From Echinometra lucunter (lineage: Eukaryota > Echinodermata > Echinoidea > Camarodonta > Echinometridae), in assembly GCA_029962745.1 (NCBI GenBank), contig CM057157.1, positions 21,411,798-21,475,797 on the forward strand: DNA of 64,000 nt. Direction: 5' to 3'. A program made the translations under genes and the position numbers. Below, piece after piece: positions 10,750-22,691 of this stretch (its first letter is position 1; each line of letters opens with the position of its first letter). The notes under the pieces were generated by a model. The model was given only the letters and a program-made list of their open reading frames with translations, was not told where the DNA came from and ran no database searches.

Positions 10750-10773
10750 GCTTGGGAGTACCTTGCAGTTCCT
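10750..10773 (+). CDS. Candidate 24-nt loop-3 microexon (weak)
   Basis: A good branch-point-like sequence (ctgactaat), a pyrimidine stretch and acceptor atctttag at 10749 precede 24 nt ending at a modest donor gtaatc at 10774. In phase 2 it reads LGSTLQFL. Length and phase would keep the frame. The opening LGST matches the start of the 30-nt exon at 17867, so it may be a diverged duplicate of that exon. The donor is poor and no other evidence supports use. Confidence 0.25.
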
Positions 10774-11839
10774 GTAATCATTGTTTTAAATGTTAATCTC
10801 AAATAATTTCATTATATATTTGTTTTACCTCATCCCTTCTGAGGACCATGTCATAATTTCTTGCTAACAAATTGATCTAAAAAAAATTAAATTCTTTATT
10901 CAGTGCATGTAAAATGATTTCAAATAGCTGCATGTAAAAAAAAGCAAACAAAACAAAAAACAAACAAATGTAAAGATATATAAACTCTATATTTTTGAGC
11001 TCAAATTCGGGCTATGCAGTTAGCAGCAACCAAGGTACAAATTGTGAAATACCTGTATCTTATTATTGAATAAAGGTTCATCTGTTGTACATTGTTATGT
11101 ATTACTGTCAATGTTTTTAGCACTTATGCAGACATTTCTTTTTTAAGTGGGTTACCAACTTACCTTTAAGTTTGTTTTTTTAAAGACAGGCTTGCAAAAC
11201 AGCACTGGAAAAAGGAAGCACTACTGTCAATGCCAAATATGAAAGTTATTATAGCTGTTGTACAAGTTGAAACAAACTTCCAGCAGCAAGTGACCCCTAC
11301 CAATGCCCCAACTAATCAGATAAACCCAATGTGATGAAAAGTTTTATTAATACGGGGAAATTGGAAACCTGTGTTTACGCTGAAGACAAGGCAAGAGTTT
11401 GTCAGTCTTTTGACATACAGGAAATCATAATCAACTTTGCTATCAACACAGTTTTTATTGTGGCAAGAAAACAAAGTTTAGGTTGAAAAGTTGTGGCCTT
11501 TGAGTGATATTCTTATCATTGTCTGGTATCAAGAGTTTCCATAGGTTTGGTCACTCTGCAGAATAATACCTTTATAGGCAAACAAATTCAGTCAGTTTCA
11601 GTTTACCAACGATTAGAGTCAACTTTATTTCTGTAAGATATACTCTATAAACACTGCAAAAATAAGAATAGAAAAATCCAAAACAATAGATGATCACCAC
11701 TGCTTGTGATTCTAATGAAGAAAAAAAAAGAAACAAAGATACAACATGAAAAAAGAAACATGTAACATAAAAAGGGCAAGTCGGTAATCTGTTGGTCATT
11801 AATTTCCAGCTGTGGGTCCAGGATTTGAGGGTGGGGGTG

Positions 11840-12300
11840 CACAGGAAATGGTTCGTTCCCGCGATAACTCCATGACCATTTGATGGATCAACTTCAAACT
11901 TGATTCATGTATGCATATGGGAGGGACAATGATCTAATTAGAATTTGGGGTCTCAAGGTCAAAGGTCAAAGGTCATAGAGGTCATTATGTACATAAAAAT
12001 GGTCCGTTCTCGCGATAACTCAACAACCATTTGACGGAGCAGCTTCATACTTTGCACACGTATGCATATGGGAGGGACAATGATGTGATTTGACTTTTGG
12101 GTCTCAAGGTTAAAGGTCAAAGGTCATAGAGGTCATTATATACATGACAATTGCTTGTTCTTGCAATAACTTAACAACTCTGTGACGGTCCATCTCTAAA
12201 CTTGGCTCATGTATGCATATGGAAGTCTCATAATTGTCTCATTAGATTTGGGGGTCACAAGGTCAAAGATGTCATTTTATACATGAAAATTTAAAAAAAT
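11840..12300. repeat. 151-bp minisatellite, about three units
   Basis: The landmark gcgataactc recurs at 11861 and 12012 and as gcaataactt at 12163, a fixed 151-bp step. Each unit contains a tatgcatatgg motif and a run of AGGTCA half-sites (aaggtcaaaggtcaaaggtc in unit 1). A CG-rich palindrome, gaccgcgcgcggtc, lies just beyond near 12355. Confidence 0.8.
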
Positions 12301-13231
12301 CAACATAAATGTGCCATATATTTCCGATCTGGCAATTGCGGAGGCATAAATTTCGACCGCGCGCGGTCGAAGATTCATCTAGTTATTAATAAATTACTGC
12401 TGTGGACTGGTATTATGAAAATCGTGTTATCTGTTGTCTTATCTTCACTGTGTTAATTTTCATAACAAATTTAAAATGCGTACTTATGGTTGATGTAAAC
12501 TGCGCAAATGACCAGCACACAAGACAAAAGTGCACAATGTGAGCCAATGGTATACGCTATTTCTGATTGCAAAGATAACATGATTTTCAGAATACCGGCC
12601 CAGAAGAGTAGCTCTCATTGACCCATTTTTATCAAACTCAGGTAATTATAACCCACTACAAGCAAAAGAACTAAAACATGAAAAGCAGAAAAATCAGAAA
12701 AAATAGGGCACTTTGAAGGGTTCTTTTGTGCATATTTTGACATATATCTGCTTCCTCCCTGGACGGATCACTTGACCCCTCTCTTCCTGCATATTCATAT
12801 CCAGCCATGTGATAGGGGAAATAGGAGAGGCAATGACCTTTTGACCCCCGTGGGACCATGATTCACTGGTAGTCATGGATTGGGGGGGGGGTGGAGGTCT
12901 CAAGAAAAGTGCATTGTTGACAGTCTAGAATGTGAAATAAGTTGGGATATATTCAAAAGAGGCATGACCTAAATTATCGCCCCCCTCCCCCTCCCAACCC
13001 ATGCTCTGACATTTTCCTACTTACAAGTTATATGAGGATGGTCACTTTATTGTTCAGCAATCATGGTCTGGTGCCAAGATCCTTTACCTGTAGGCATCTT
13101 TGAAGATTGAGGTGCACTTGTTTATATTTACATTTCACATTTTTCAAGAAAATACCCTCTCTTCCTCTCTGCTTCTCTGCTTTAGTGGTACATGTGCATG
13201 TATGCCTGACAGTGTTTATTGATATAAAACC

Positions 13232-13236
<5 letters not shown>

Positions 13237-13265
<29 letters not shown>
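13237..13265. repeat. TA dinucleotide microsatellite
   Basis: Uninterrupted alternating TA followed by a single GTATATAT break, inside the loop-3 intron upstream of the first cassette exon. Confidence 0.85.
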
Positions 13266-13270
<5 letters not shown>

Positions 13271-13533
13271 CCTGAAGTCAGTCATATATAGATCTTTTCT
13301 CTTTTGAGCCCTATCCCCCATAAAAATTGGAGATAAGCCTGTTACAAATGTGCTTTGAATGAAAAGTTAGTTTGTTTGTAATTGGTTGATATGATTAAAC
13401 TATTCAAGGATGGCATCCATTGCGACCAATTTTCAAAGTCAACTATAAAACTTATACATGTATTGCTTGATTCAGATGAAGTTATTACATTTGCATGTGC
13501 AATTCCTTCCCCCTGCCCTATTCCTTCAAACAG

Positions 13534-13620
13534 TAAAAAATACAGAAGACTGTCAGCTTCGATTGCTCAGCTTCGCAGATCATCCTCCATATTCTCCAAG
13601 CATGGCCGAAGGCAATCAAA
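13534..13620 (+). CDS. ADGRL: ADGRL cassette exon 1 in intracellular loop 3 (87 nt)
   Basis: Acceptor ccctattccttcaaacag at 13533, donor gtttgt at 13621. Phase 2 in and phase 2 out, so inclusion adds exactly 29 residues: KKYRRLSASIAQLRR, SSSIFSKHGRRQSK. The segment is strongly basic with many serines (RRLS and RRSSS resemble basophilic kinase sites). It would greatly extend the short third loop. The donor is weaker than those of the constitutive exons, which fits optional use. Skipping keeps the frame, so I call it alternative by inference. Confidence 0.75.
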
Positions 13621-14140
13621 GTTTGTATTTGTTCCTCATTTTATTTTGCTTTTAATCCTCTCCAGGACATCCTTGGAAGCTCTCCATCTCTTTATCTTCC
13701 TTCAGTTAATACTTTCTTTGTTAATATCTCACTTTCATTAACCACAGGGATATATTATTGGTGGAGTCTCTCCTTCCCTTGATCTCTCTTTCCATTAATA
13801 TCTTCGTTTCTCCTTTGTGAACTACTTGGATGGAACGGAAACTCTTTCCTTTATTCTTTCTCTCTGTGAATTGCCTCTCATCTTCCCTTCATTAACCTCC
13901 AGAATTGTTTCTTTTTTTTCTTTTGGTGCAGTTTATGTCAGCTGTATACTAATCAAATTTTCTTTAAAAGATATGATGTATTTGCACTCAATAGTATACT
14001 TATTGCATGCACAAAGGGGTTTGAACAATTGTTATAACTGTTGTTATAAGTCATTTGCTCTGAGATATTAAGAACGATCTTAAGCTTTTTTCAGTGAAAG
14101 GAGTTTCTACCTTTCTAACCCTCAGGAGGTGATATTGAAA

Positions 14141-14567
14141 TATACAGGGTGGCCCAGAAAAATGCAACAATTGAGATTCGCAATTCCATCAACAGGATTG
14201 ACACAATATCACTGGTTAGAAAATTCTTTTCTGAATAAAAATGACTCCAAGATTGTCAATTTTAGGTAACATATTTTGATTCTATGGCTGTTTTTACAAG
14301 GCAGTGTCATTTTCAAAATTTGCCACTCTTGCAAACAGTAGTCATGCTTGGAGCAGCAAGAAATTTGCATATGATGGCTTCTCATTCAGTCTCCATCTCA
14401 TCCATGTTGTCTTTGTATTCAAAAAGAGAGTATTACATAGGGTATTTTCTAGAATTACTTGTCCCTGGAATCATTGTGTAGATTCTTGTTAACAATTATT
14501 GAAGATCAGTGATGTTATTGTATTTGCAGATTTTAGTTGTTTTATTCTTTCTAGGCCACCCTGTATA
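14141..14567. mobile_element. Mariner-like MITE (~427 bp)
   Basis: Perfect 14-bp terminal inverted repeats tatacagggtggcc and ggccaccctgtata. The outermost TA is consistent with a TA target duplication as used by Tc1/mariner transposases. No transposase frame is inside. It sits between cassette exons 1 and 2. Confidence 0.75.
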
Positions 14568-15003
14568 CATGTATTTGCATTTGTTGATATGTCACTCATG
14601 ATAACATTGTTCGAAAATTATATTCTATAGTTTGATTAGGGTCTTTCAATGCTTCTTTGGATATTAAAGATGGTGTTTAATTGAAAAGAGGGCGTTTTGA
14701 CGATATTTCGAGAATGCCATTGATTCCACATGGACTTGCTATTGATGACAGAACTGCCCAGCGTTGAACATGCATCTTTATATGCAAAGAAGTAGTACAT
14801 AGGTTGTTGTGTATAATTCATTGTATGGGATCATTTGTGTAATTTCTTTTTTACACTTAGTAAAGATCTACAAGTTAGTAAAGATCTACAAGTATGCATT
14901 CCCTAACTACAAAAAACATACATTTGAAAGCAATTTTATGAATGATATGCTTCTTATTTCTTATTTTTCGCCAATTTTTCCATCGAATCTTGATTTTATC
15001 CAG

Positions 15004-15051
15004 GGAGGTCGATCCTCTTGATTATTCCATGGAAAATTCTGACAAATTAGC
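15004..15051 (+). CDS. ADGRL: ADGRL cassette exon 2 in intracellular loop 3 (48 nt)
   Basis: Acceptor ttgattttatccag at 15003, donor gtaagc at 15052; phase 2 in and out, adding 16 residues: EVDPLDYSMENSDKLA plus the junction codon. Unlike the basic cassette at 13534 it is acidic (Glu, Asp) and carries a possible phospho-tyrosine context (DPLDYSM). The reading frame, splice sites and phase match agree with the receptor frame. Nothing in the sequence says in which tissue it is used. Confidence 0.7.
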
Positions 15052-17866
15052 GTAAGCAGTGTTGATTTTATTCTTGTGGAAAAGTTTTTTCCTCTGTATG
15101 CCTGTCACCTCTGTTCATATTTTGTCTGCTCTTTTCAACTGTTCATACTGATACATATATCAATCACTAGCTCCATATTGAAATTCTTGGATCAGAATAC
15201 ACTGGAACTTGTTTTGCATGCTGTTTTCACATGTTGAACTATATGCCTTCCAACTTTCACCAGTCAATAGTTGAATATTAGATTGGGTGACAACTGAATA
15301 TTGTAAAACACCCTTGTTCATATTTTGCCTGCATTTTTCAATATGACACCATATTTTCTTATGCAGTCAACATGGTTTTTTAATGTGAATTTTCAATCCA
15401 TATGCATGAGTGTGTGTCATTTGTACATGTACATAAGTGGAAAGTTCTCCCGAGAATTATCCCTACATAAATTCTTAAATATCAATTAAGCTGTAATGTT
15501 TCTCCATATAGCACAAGCAATGTTCCTTCAGATAGCACATAAGCAGTAAATTATGCCATGTGAAATGATTCAAACATACACTTTCATCGCTAGTACTACC
15601 CATTCATTCATCAGTATTAAACACAGAGTGAGTTCCATGAAGATAAGAATTACATACATGTAACAGACGACAACCTGTTAAAAATCAGAGGTTCATTGAA
15701 TAGTCATTTTTATATGTCATAGTTGGATTCATTGGTGAAACACCCCTCCCCTCCTTTTTTCAAAAGCAAGGAAAGGAAAAGGAATAAAGTAGTTCAAAAG
15801 TGAAATAGAATTATGTTTGGAATATTTTAGTTTAGTCCCACTCCATCCTACCATTGTTCTTTCATCCTTATTCCATCCATTCGGGTGCTCATGAGAGTTC
15901 TTCTGTAGAGTAGATATGAAAATAGTAGTGATATTCCTTTTTTTTTAAACAGTTTACACAAGTTTCTCATTTTCATGTAGAGTATACATAGTAGTAATTC
16001 ATAAGCGAACTGCTGCTAGCAAAGTTCAAATGAAAGCTGCCTCAAAATACAACCACTAAAAGGGATATATTGACATGCATTGAGTTCATACTCCACTATT
16101 CATACAATTATGAAATTATTCATTGCAAAGAAGTTTTGAATGCTGCAAAGAATACAGATGGAGATTTTTGTATTTTCCACGTTGAGTAAAGGTGGAAAAT
16201 ACTCTATCAAAAACAAAAAACAAAACAAACCAAAAAAACCCCCACAAACCAGAAATTATGAAATAAATCAACTGCATTGCATATGTAAAGCCATTATGAT
16301 CCTACATCACCATGAAATCATTATCAGTATCAAACATTTTCATATTTCTGCTCATGATGGTTTAAGTTATTGTGTACCTTCAAAAATCACAAGCCGAGAA
16401 ATGATTCATAGGTAATTCTGATGCACATAATAGCCTTTGTAAAAAAAAGTACTATGGTACTTATGGTACCAACAAGGTAATTTGATGGTATATGTATATA
16501 TTCAAATTATCGTAGTGTACCATCGAATTGCCATGGTTCAGTACTTCAGTGTACAATGGGTGCCGTGGTACACGTACTTCTTTTTACAAGGGATGTCAAA
16601 GTCATTATCATTCTACATGGAAGTGAAGTCATCAAATAAAAATCAGTCATTTAAAACGTTTTCATGTTTTTCGCTTGCGGTAGTTGAAATTATTGTGTAC
16701 TTGTGGATATTTTGATATTTGCAGTTGGAATGCAAGATGATTTTTTCCCAAGTTGCACTGTCATATGCATGGGTGTATAGTAATACTTTCTCTCTTGTGT
16801 TAATGGTACATTCTTTTGTTTGAGAACAATGTGTGAATATCTGTTGTTTGAGCATCAATAGTGACAATAATATATAATATGATACTGTACTTTCTATTTT
16901 CCAGTCCACATATCATATGTATACTTTTATTTTGGGGCAAGTCCAAGGCATTTGTGTCCTTTATGTACCAAATAACCATTTATTTCTAGTATTTTTACAC
17001 TAGCACATATTTTCAACAGTTATGGTGTTGTGTTCTTTTAGGCCCTTAATAATGTAAATGTAAACTGACATGAAAATTACATTAAAATTTTTTTTTTTTT
17101 GTCTAAGGTCTAGCAGGAATGCCAAATTTGATCAGATAAGGTGGTTGCTACCTTATGGGAAAAAATAGTTTGGACTTGCCCTTTAATACATCCTTCATAA
17201 TTATGTAAACATTTCCATTTTCTCTTTTTTTATGATGGCATTTTGCTTTGTGTTGTGATCATTTGTGGTTATTGTGTATAAATACATGTACTGGCATTAT
17301 TTCATTTTGTATATTATTGTTCGATTGTAATGATAAATGACATAGTTTTGTGATTTGAGCATATCTTTTACAACAACATTATACAGCTTTCTCTCTTCCG
17401 TTATGAAGGGACATGATAGATATTATTATTAGCTATAATTGTATAATAATGATGATAAGAGTAGTAGTATATGCTAATAATGCTAATAATAATATTGCTA
17501 TCAAAAGCCAGGGTAGTAGTGGAGTGCCAGAAGTGTCAGTTTGATAGACGTGAGCACTATACAAAACCCACTACTATTATTATTAATATCATTATTATAA
17601 TATTAAAGCATGAAATGCAACAGAACCTTAACATGATGAATAGTGATCGGGAACTTATCAAATTCTCCAGATTCATGTGAAGAAATGGTAAAAATCAATC
17701 CTCTGTGCTTTATCACTTTATATGGTACAGTACCTACCACGTGAATTCTCTATTGTAATCCACATCTATATTTGGAGCTTGATTAATTTGCAACTAATTT
17801 ACTAACAAAACTAACATTTTCTCCCTTTAATACTTTTACTTGCATGCCTGCTAACACCTCATTTAG

Positions 17867-17896
17867 CCTTGGAAGTACGAAAGCTGAGGCCTTCAA
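17867..17896 (+). CDS. ADGRL: ADGRL cassette exon 3 in intracellular loop 3 (30 nt microexon)
   Basis: Acceptor ctaacacctcatttag at 17866, strong donor gtgagt at 17897; phase 2 in and out, adding 10 residues (LGSTKAEAFK after the junction codon). Microexons of this size are usually neuron-enriched in animals, so neural splicing is a reasonable inference. It joins directly to exon 18766, whose first base completes the final lysine. Confidence 0.7.
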
Positions 17897-18765
17897 GTGA
17901 GTAAATGGTCCTCGATGGAAATTGCTAGCAAATACTTATTTTTCATGATAAATTGGTTTCACTAACATGCTAACACATTGAATTAATTCTTGAAATACCT
18001 TACAGGATCTTGGTGAAATGTGATTTGTAGTTCAGTTATCATTTACTACAGATACAAAGTAAAAAATGTATGTTCTGAAGAGCATTACATTATTGCATAA
18101 TTGTCACTATGGTTCATTTAAAGTGACTTTTAAGTAAACATGTAATATGTCCAACAATTTCCTTGACCAAAGTGTTAATTGTGAAGTTGATTATTTTTTA
18201 TTACAAAAAATATGAAGGGTTCAGTGTCTGAAAGTTTTTCTCATCTCATTATTTTGTGTAATGAAAGTATGCTTATTGTTACCTGTTGTGCCAATTGAAT
18301 GATTTTCACTTTTGGAGACACTATACTAGAGAACATTCCAAGGAAAAAAAAAACCTTTTTGACATTTGCAATAAAGGTTTTGATTTCTGAATGATTTTAA
18401 AATTGCAGATGAAATTTCCTTGGAAATTTCATCTTGGAATTGGAAGCATTTGTAATACAAAATATGTTCTCATATTGTTTTTTTTTAAATTATCAGGTGA
18501 ATGGGTTAACCTTTTTGAGATAATTCAAAAGAAAAGCCAAGCCCACTCCCTAGTAAGAACAGATGACTGTTTTATCCCTTTAATTGTTCCATCATAAGTG
18601 AAAGAAATAGGCCTATATCATTATCATTATAATTTTTATTATTGTTGTTATTGTCACTAGTACTTTTGTTGTTATTACATTTACTTTGATTATTATATTG
18701 ACAGAAAAAATCTGATGATATGCCATTCTAATCACCATACTTTCTTTCCTTCCATATTTTTACAG

Positions 18766-18934
18766 GTCATTAGTAAGAGGAGCACTGGTCTTGCTATGCC
18801 TTCTGGGAGTGACATGGGCGTTTGGTCTTCTCTACATGAGCGACAATCTCATCGTGTTCGCCTACATCTTCACCATCACAAACGCATTCCAGGGACTCTT
18901 CATATTTATATTCCATTGCTGTATGAATGATAAA
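18766..18934 (+). CDS. ADGRL: ADGRL exon: TM6, extracellular loop 3 and TM7
   Basis: Acceptor tccatatttttacag at 18765, donor gtaagt at 18935; phase 2 in, phase 0 out. It encodes [36 protein letters not shown], then [16 protein letters not shown]. The TWAFGLL motif of TM6 and the NAFQG.FIF.FHC motif of TM7 are highly conserved in latrophilins. It ends MNDK, leading into the membrane-proximal tail. Confidence 0.96.
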
Positions 18935-19321
18935 GTAAGTTAGGGTGCATTCATACATAGCACGATAAACCGTCTCAAAACACCTCTGCATTTTTGATGT
19001 GTACAAAACAAATGACAAGTGATACTGAATAAGGTACCGTAACAGAATCTATGAGTTTCACACACTTAGGTGTGTTATAAGATACAAAAGTAATAAGTGC
19101 AGTAGGCTGAAATAACATGTTTTTTAAAGTGGTTTGAAGCTGCATTTGTGAACAAGCCTGTTATGGAATTTGTGAGGTAACTGGAACTTTGCTTAACCTG
19201 TTGAGCACAAGTTGATTTCAGTATAACATGCATTTTACATAGACCCCAGTCCAAGTTATCACAGGATGTTCAACGGGTACTTAATCATGATTTCTGTCAG
19301 ACATCAAGTTGAAATCATTCC

Positions 19322-19481
19322 AGGGCTCCATTTCATAAAAAGTTGCTATAAAAGCAACTCTTGCTGAAATGGCAACTTTCATTATAAAAGCCATTCAGGA
19401 AGCAGAATTCTCACTGTTGCCATGGTAGTTACAATTCCAGCAGGAGTTGCTATCATAGCAACTTTTTACGAAACAGGATGT
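19322..19481. mobile_element. Hairpin element, TTTCATAAA-terminated family, copy 2
   Basis: Ends agggctccatttcataaaaa and actttttacgaaacaggat with inner arms gttgctat and atagcaac. Same outer termini as the copies at 8884, 22551 and 60008, different inner stem. Confidence 0.65.
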
Positions 19482-19631
19482 CTTTAACTTCTTGTCAAAT
19501 GCTCACTACTTAGAAACTTTTATCTGTTGGATATGATTTGTTACTGGTTTGATTCACATTGTCTGTACATTATCACCAGAGTTCTCTCAGACTCAGGTCG
19601 ATTAACTGATTTGAATTCCTTTTTTTTCCAG

Positions 19632-19760
19632 GTAAGAAAAGAATACAGACGGTACGTTCGTAACAGCACATGGATACCAGACTGCATACGGGACCAATAT
19701 GGAGGGACATTCCTCACCAACTCAAACCAGCAGAACTCGTACAGGTCCAGCAGTGCAGCA
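19632..19760 (+). CDS. ADGRL: ADGRL exon: membrane-proximal tail
   Basis: Acceptor ccttttttttccag at 19631, donor gtaagt at 19761; phase 0 in and out (43 codons). It starts VRKEYRRYVRNSTW, matching the conserved KVRKEY helix-8 region after TM7 in the family, and continues IPDCIRDQYGGTFLTNSNQQ and NSYRSSSAA. The second half is Ser/Asn/Gln-rich and likely disordered. Confidence 0.92.
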
Positions 19761-20244
19761 GTAAGTCAGCTTCTTTGTCATACATGTAATGGTAGAATGT
19801 CTTGATTTTTTTATGTTCTTATTTGTTTTATTTCAGCTACTAATGTGAGTCAAAATCAATCAAATATTTGCCTATTATCAATGGAAAACTAAGGAAATGA
19901 AATGTTGAAACAAATAAATAGAATTTTTTTTTTATATTATCATAGTTATAAGCATGGCTGATTTCACATTTATTTTTTCATTGAATACACTATGTGTTAT
20001 TTGAGCTCGCCTAGACAAATTTGTAAAAAATTTGAAATAAATTTCATAGGTATAGCTGGTAAATTGTTTTATATGGAAATGTAAGAGGTGCGATCAGGTG
20101 AAAAAGGTAGGGAGAAACAAAAGTTGAATAAAAAGAGTTTTTGACATAATTCCTTAGGAATGATGCAGACTCTTTTCATTTCTTATATGCTTTATCAGTG
20201 CACTTTGTGATTAGAGATTAAAATTTATTTTCTTTTTCTTGTAG

Positions 20245-20341
20245 CAAAAAAGACCCGACAGCAAGAGATTCAGCAATACAACAGGCTCGTACAGTGTGGA
20301 CAATCGTAAAATGTCGAATTCATCAGTTTACAGGAATTCAG
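20245..20341 (+). CDS. ADGRL: ADGRL exon: tail segment
   Basis: Acceptor tttctttttcttgtag at 20244, donor gtaaag at 20342; phase 0 in, phase 1 out. It encodes QKRPDSKRFSNTTGSYSVD followed by NRKMSNSSVYRNS. The stretch is polar and serine-rich, as expected for an intracellular tail with phosphorylation sites. It ends in phase 1, and every downstream candidate tail exon (22429, 26451, 27221, 32693) opens in the matching phase, so this is the branch point for tail variants. Confidence 0.9.
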
Positions 20342-21740
20342 GTAAAGAAACTATGATATTATGCAGTATTTCGATAAATGGACTGTCCAGAAAAATCATC
20401 CAGTTACATATATTTCATGCTGTCATCTTCTGTAGGTGCATGATGCTTTTCGAAAGCAATCAGGGATTTTTTTTTTTTTTTTAAATCATATGAAAAGTTA
20501 TGATCCCTTCCCGTTCTATTTGTAACTTGTCTTTATTTTGAAATTTGAGATTATAAAGAACAAAGTATTTTTCTTTGGGGAGGAGGGGTGGGGAGACCAA
20601 GTATGCCATATATGGGTAGATTATGGAAGCAATTGATCAATTGGCTATTGCAATGCTTTAGACTAAAGGAATATTGGTATTAACCTGACTTCGGGAACAA
20701 TTGGATTATCTACATAAATCACTTTAAGAAACAAGAAGCATAAGCCAAGATATACGGAAGGAAACAAAATGATTGGTTGGTTTTAAGGGTAAAGAGCTCT
20801 GTGCTCATTTTGATCGTTCCTCTTTCGAAATCGTTTAGTATCATTGTCTTTCTTTGTGTGTTTGTATCGTTTTGTGCCTTTCCCTGAACATGTCCATGTA
20901 TGCCTGTAAGAAAATACAAACTTACTAACCCATGTACATGTCTTGCCCTCAGTAATCTGCATCTTTTGTGTCTCTCTGTGTACTCCCTTGTTTTCTCTCT
21001 CATCTTCAATGTTTACATTTTCTTTTATTTCAATTCTGTCTCCTCATCTGTATGTGCTTCCTCCCTTCTTCTTTCTGTAAGTAGTGAAAGATGTCATCTT
21101 TTTAGAAGAAGTTGTATGATTAAATACCGGAATTAGAGGAGGATTTTTAAGTATGTAATTTTTTAATGAATAACTTTATTCTTTTTAATTTTCATATGCT
21201 GTAATAAAGATTTTAATTTGTTTATATATTAGCCTCATATGATCGTCTTCATATAAAGGTGGATATATATTTTGAACTTTTTTCCAGTTTTTTTAATGCA
21301 AATATGAGCAAACGTATCCATTTATATCTTGGTCCTTTTTACTATTCTTTAGATTTACATCAGTATTTATATATTTTCCTTGTTTTTTATATCTTGTCTT
21401 ATAAGTTATGAAGTACACACAATTATTTTCTTCTTTACTTGTCTTAAGAACTAAAGTGATCAGGGATATGAAAGATATGTTGCAAGTTAAGTTATATATT
21501 TTTTAGATGAGGCATAATGATTTTTAAAACAAATCTGAAGCTGAAATACTTATTATCCGATGTTGTTCCATGATGTGTTTTAGTATTATTTTTAGGGATA
21601 ATAATATATTGGTATTTACTCTGCACGCATTTCTGTGACAAGCAATATACAAGGAAATAGCCAAATTGTAAAAGACTCAAACACATAGACATATTTATAA
21701 TGGAGTTATTAAAGAGTGTGATCAGTTCAGGGCAACATTT

Positions 21741-22272
21741 GTCCATCCGTGACACTCCTGGTATCTATATGCTGAGAGACTTTACCCAACTGTTTTTGTA
21801 TCTCAAATTGTTTGTCTATGGTTCCTTAGAAAGTTCTGAGATGGGGACTACTTTGGACCAAACCATTTTCAGCAGGGGGGTTGTTAAAAATTGCACTTTT
21901 TAACCAAAATGTCCATCCGTGACACACCATTTTGACATCTCCTATAAAATCAAGGATTTGATTTCAAATGCTAAATGGATGACAGGGAAGCCAATTTATG
22001 GGACTAATATTTGTACTTGAAAATATTTGACAAGGCCAATTTCTTTGGATAGAAATAGCAAAAGAGTACTAGAAAGTCACACACCTAATTTCTGTCCTGT
22101 CCGTCCGTGACATTTGCATTTGAATAGAAAACCATGGCAACCAAATTCATGTACTTCTCAGAACACTTAGTGACACCCTTCATGATTAACCAAAAGTAAT
22201 CCATGACACCTTGTCACTTAAATTTTACAGGCCTTTAAAGCTGGGATTTTTTGAAAATGTCCATCCGTGACA
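21741..22272. repeat. Dispersed GTCCATCCGTGACA repeat block
   Basis: Four copies of gtccatccgtgaca or a one-base variant at 21741, 21911, 22099 and 22259, with spacings of 170, 188 and 160 bp. The sequence between them does not align obviously, so this is either a decayed minisatellite or a repeat carrying a spaced motif. Confidence 0.55.
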
Positions 22273-22428
22273 AACTGATTACACTCTTAAATGGATATGT
22301 TATCTTTTAATTTCTTAGTTTTTGTTGATTGATACTCGTGTTTATTTGTTTATTCACGTTATGTTTTCCTTCCGCTTTTCCTCTTTCTTTACTCCCTTCT
22401 ATCTCTCTATATATCGCTCTGGTTCTAG

Positions 22429-22475
22429 TCCTCACTGGCGAACCTATAGGGGTGACATACACATCTCCAGTTTAA
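22429..22475 (+). CDS. Candidate alternative terminal exon (weak)
   Basis: A long pyrimidine-rich acceptor ending ctggttctag at 22428 opens a phase-1 frame of 14 codons, LTGEPIGVTYTSPV, then TAA at 22473-22475. If joined to exon 20245-20341 it would give a short tail ending -TSPV, which fits a class I PDZ ligand (S/T-x-hydrophobic). No polyadenylation signal lies close downstream. The frame is too short to be significant alone. Confidence 0.22.
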
Positions 22476-22550
22476 ATTCATGCACATCATCACCATCCAT
22501 CCACCAGCAGGGCATCCATCCTTCATCTTTTCAAAGTACACAAATGTACC

Positions 22551-22691
22551 CTGGGGAGTGTTTCATGAAGTGTCCTGTCAGTGATTTTTACTGACAAATT
22601 TGCTCTCAGCCATTCAGATGCAAGGATTTCAGTAGCTTATAACAGTTGTCAGTAAAAATCACTGACAAGACACTTCTTGAAGTGCTCTCCT
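22551..22691. mobile_element. Hairpin element, TTTCATAAA-terminated family, copy 3
   Basis: Outer ends ctggggagtgtttcatgaag and acttcttgaagtgctctcc; inner arms gtcagtgatttttactgac and gtcagtaaaaatcactgac. The core gcaaggatttcagtagct is the reverse complement of the core in copy 1. Confidence 0.7.

Larger units (their letters stand above)
10298..18765 (+). other. 8.5-kb intron within intracellular loop 3
   Basis: Between the TM5 and TM6 exons. Besides the cassette exons listed separately it holds a 151-bp minisatellite (11840-12300), a TA dinucleotide run (about 13237-13265), a mariner-like MITE (14141-14567), an 18-bp tandem duplication near 14864-14892 and several ATT-rich simple stretches near 17420-17610. 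Nothing else in it looks coding. Confidence 0.8.
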
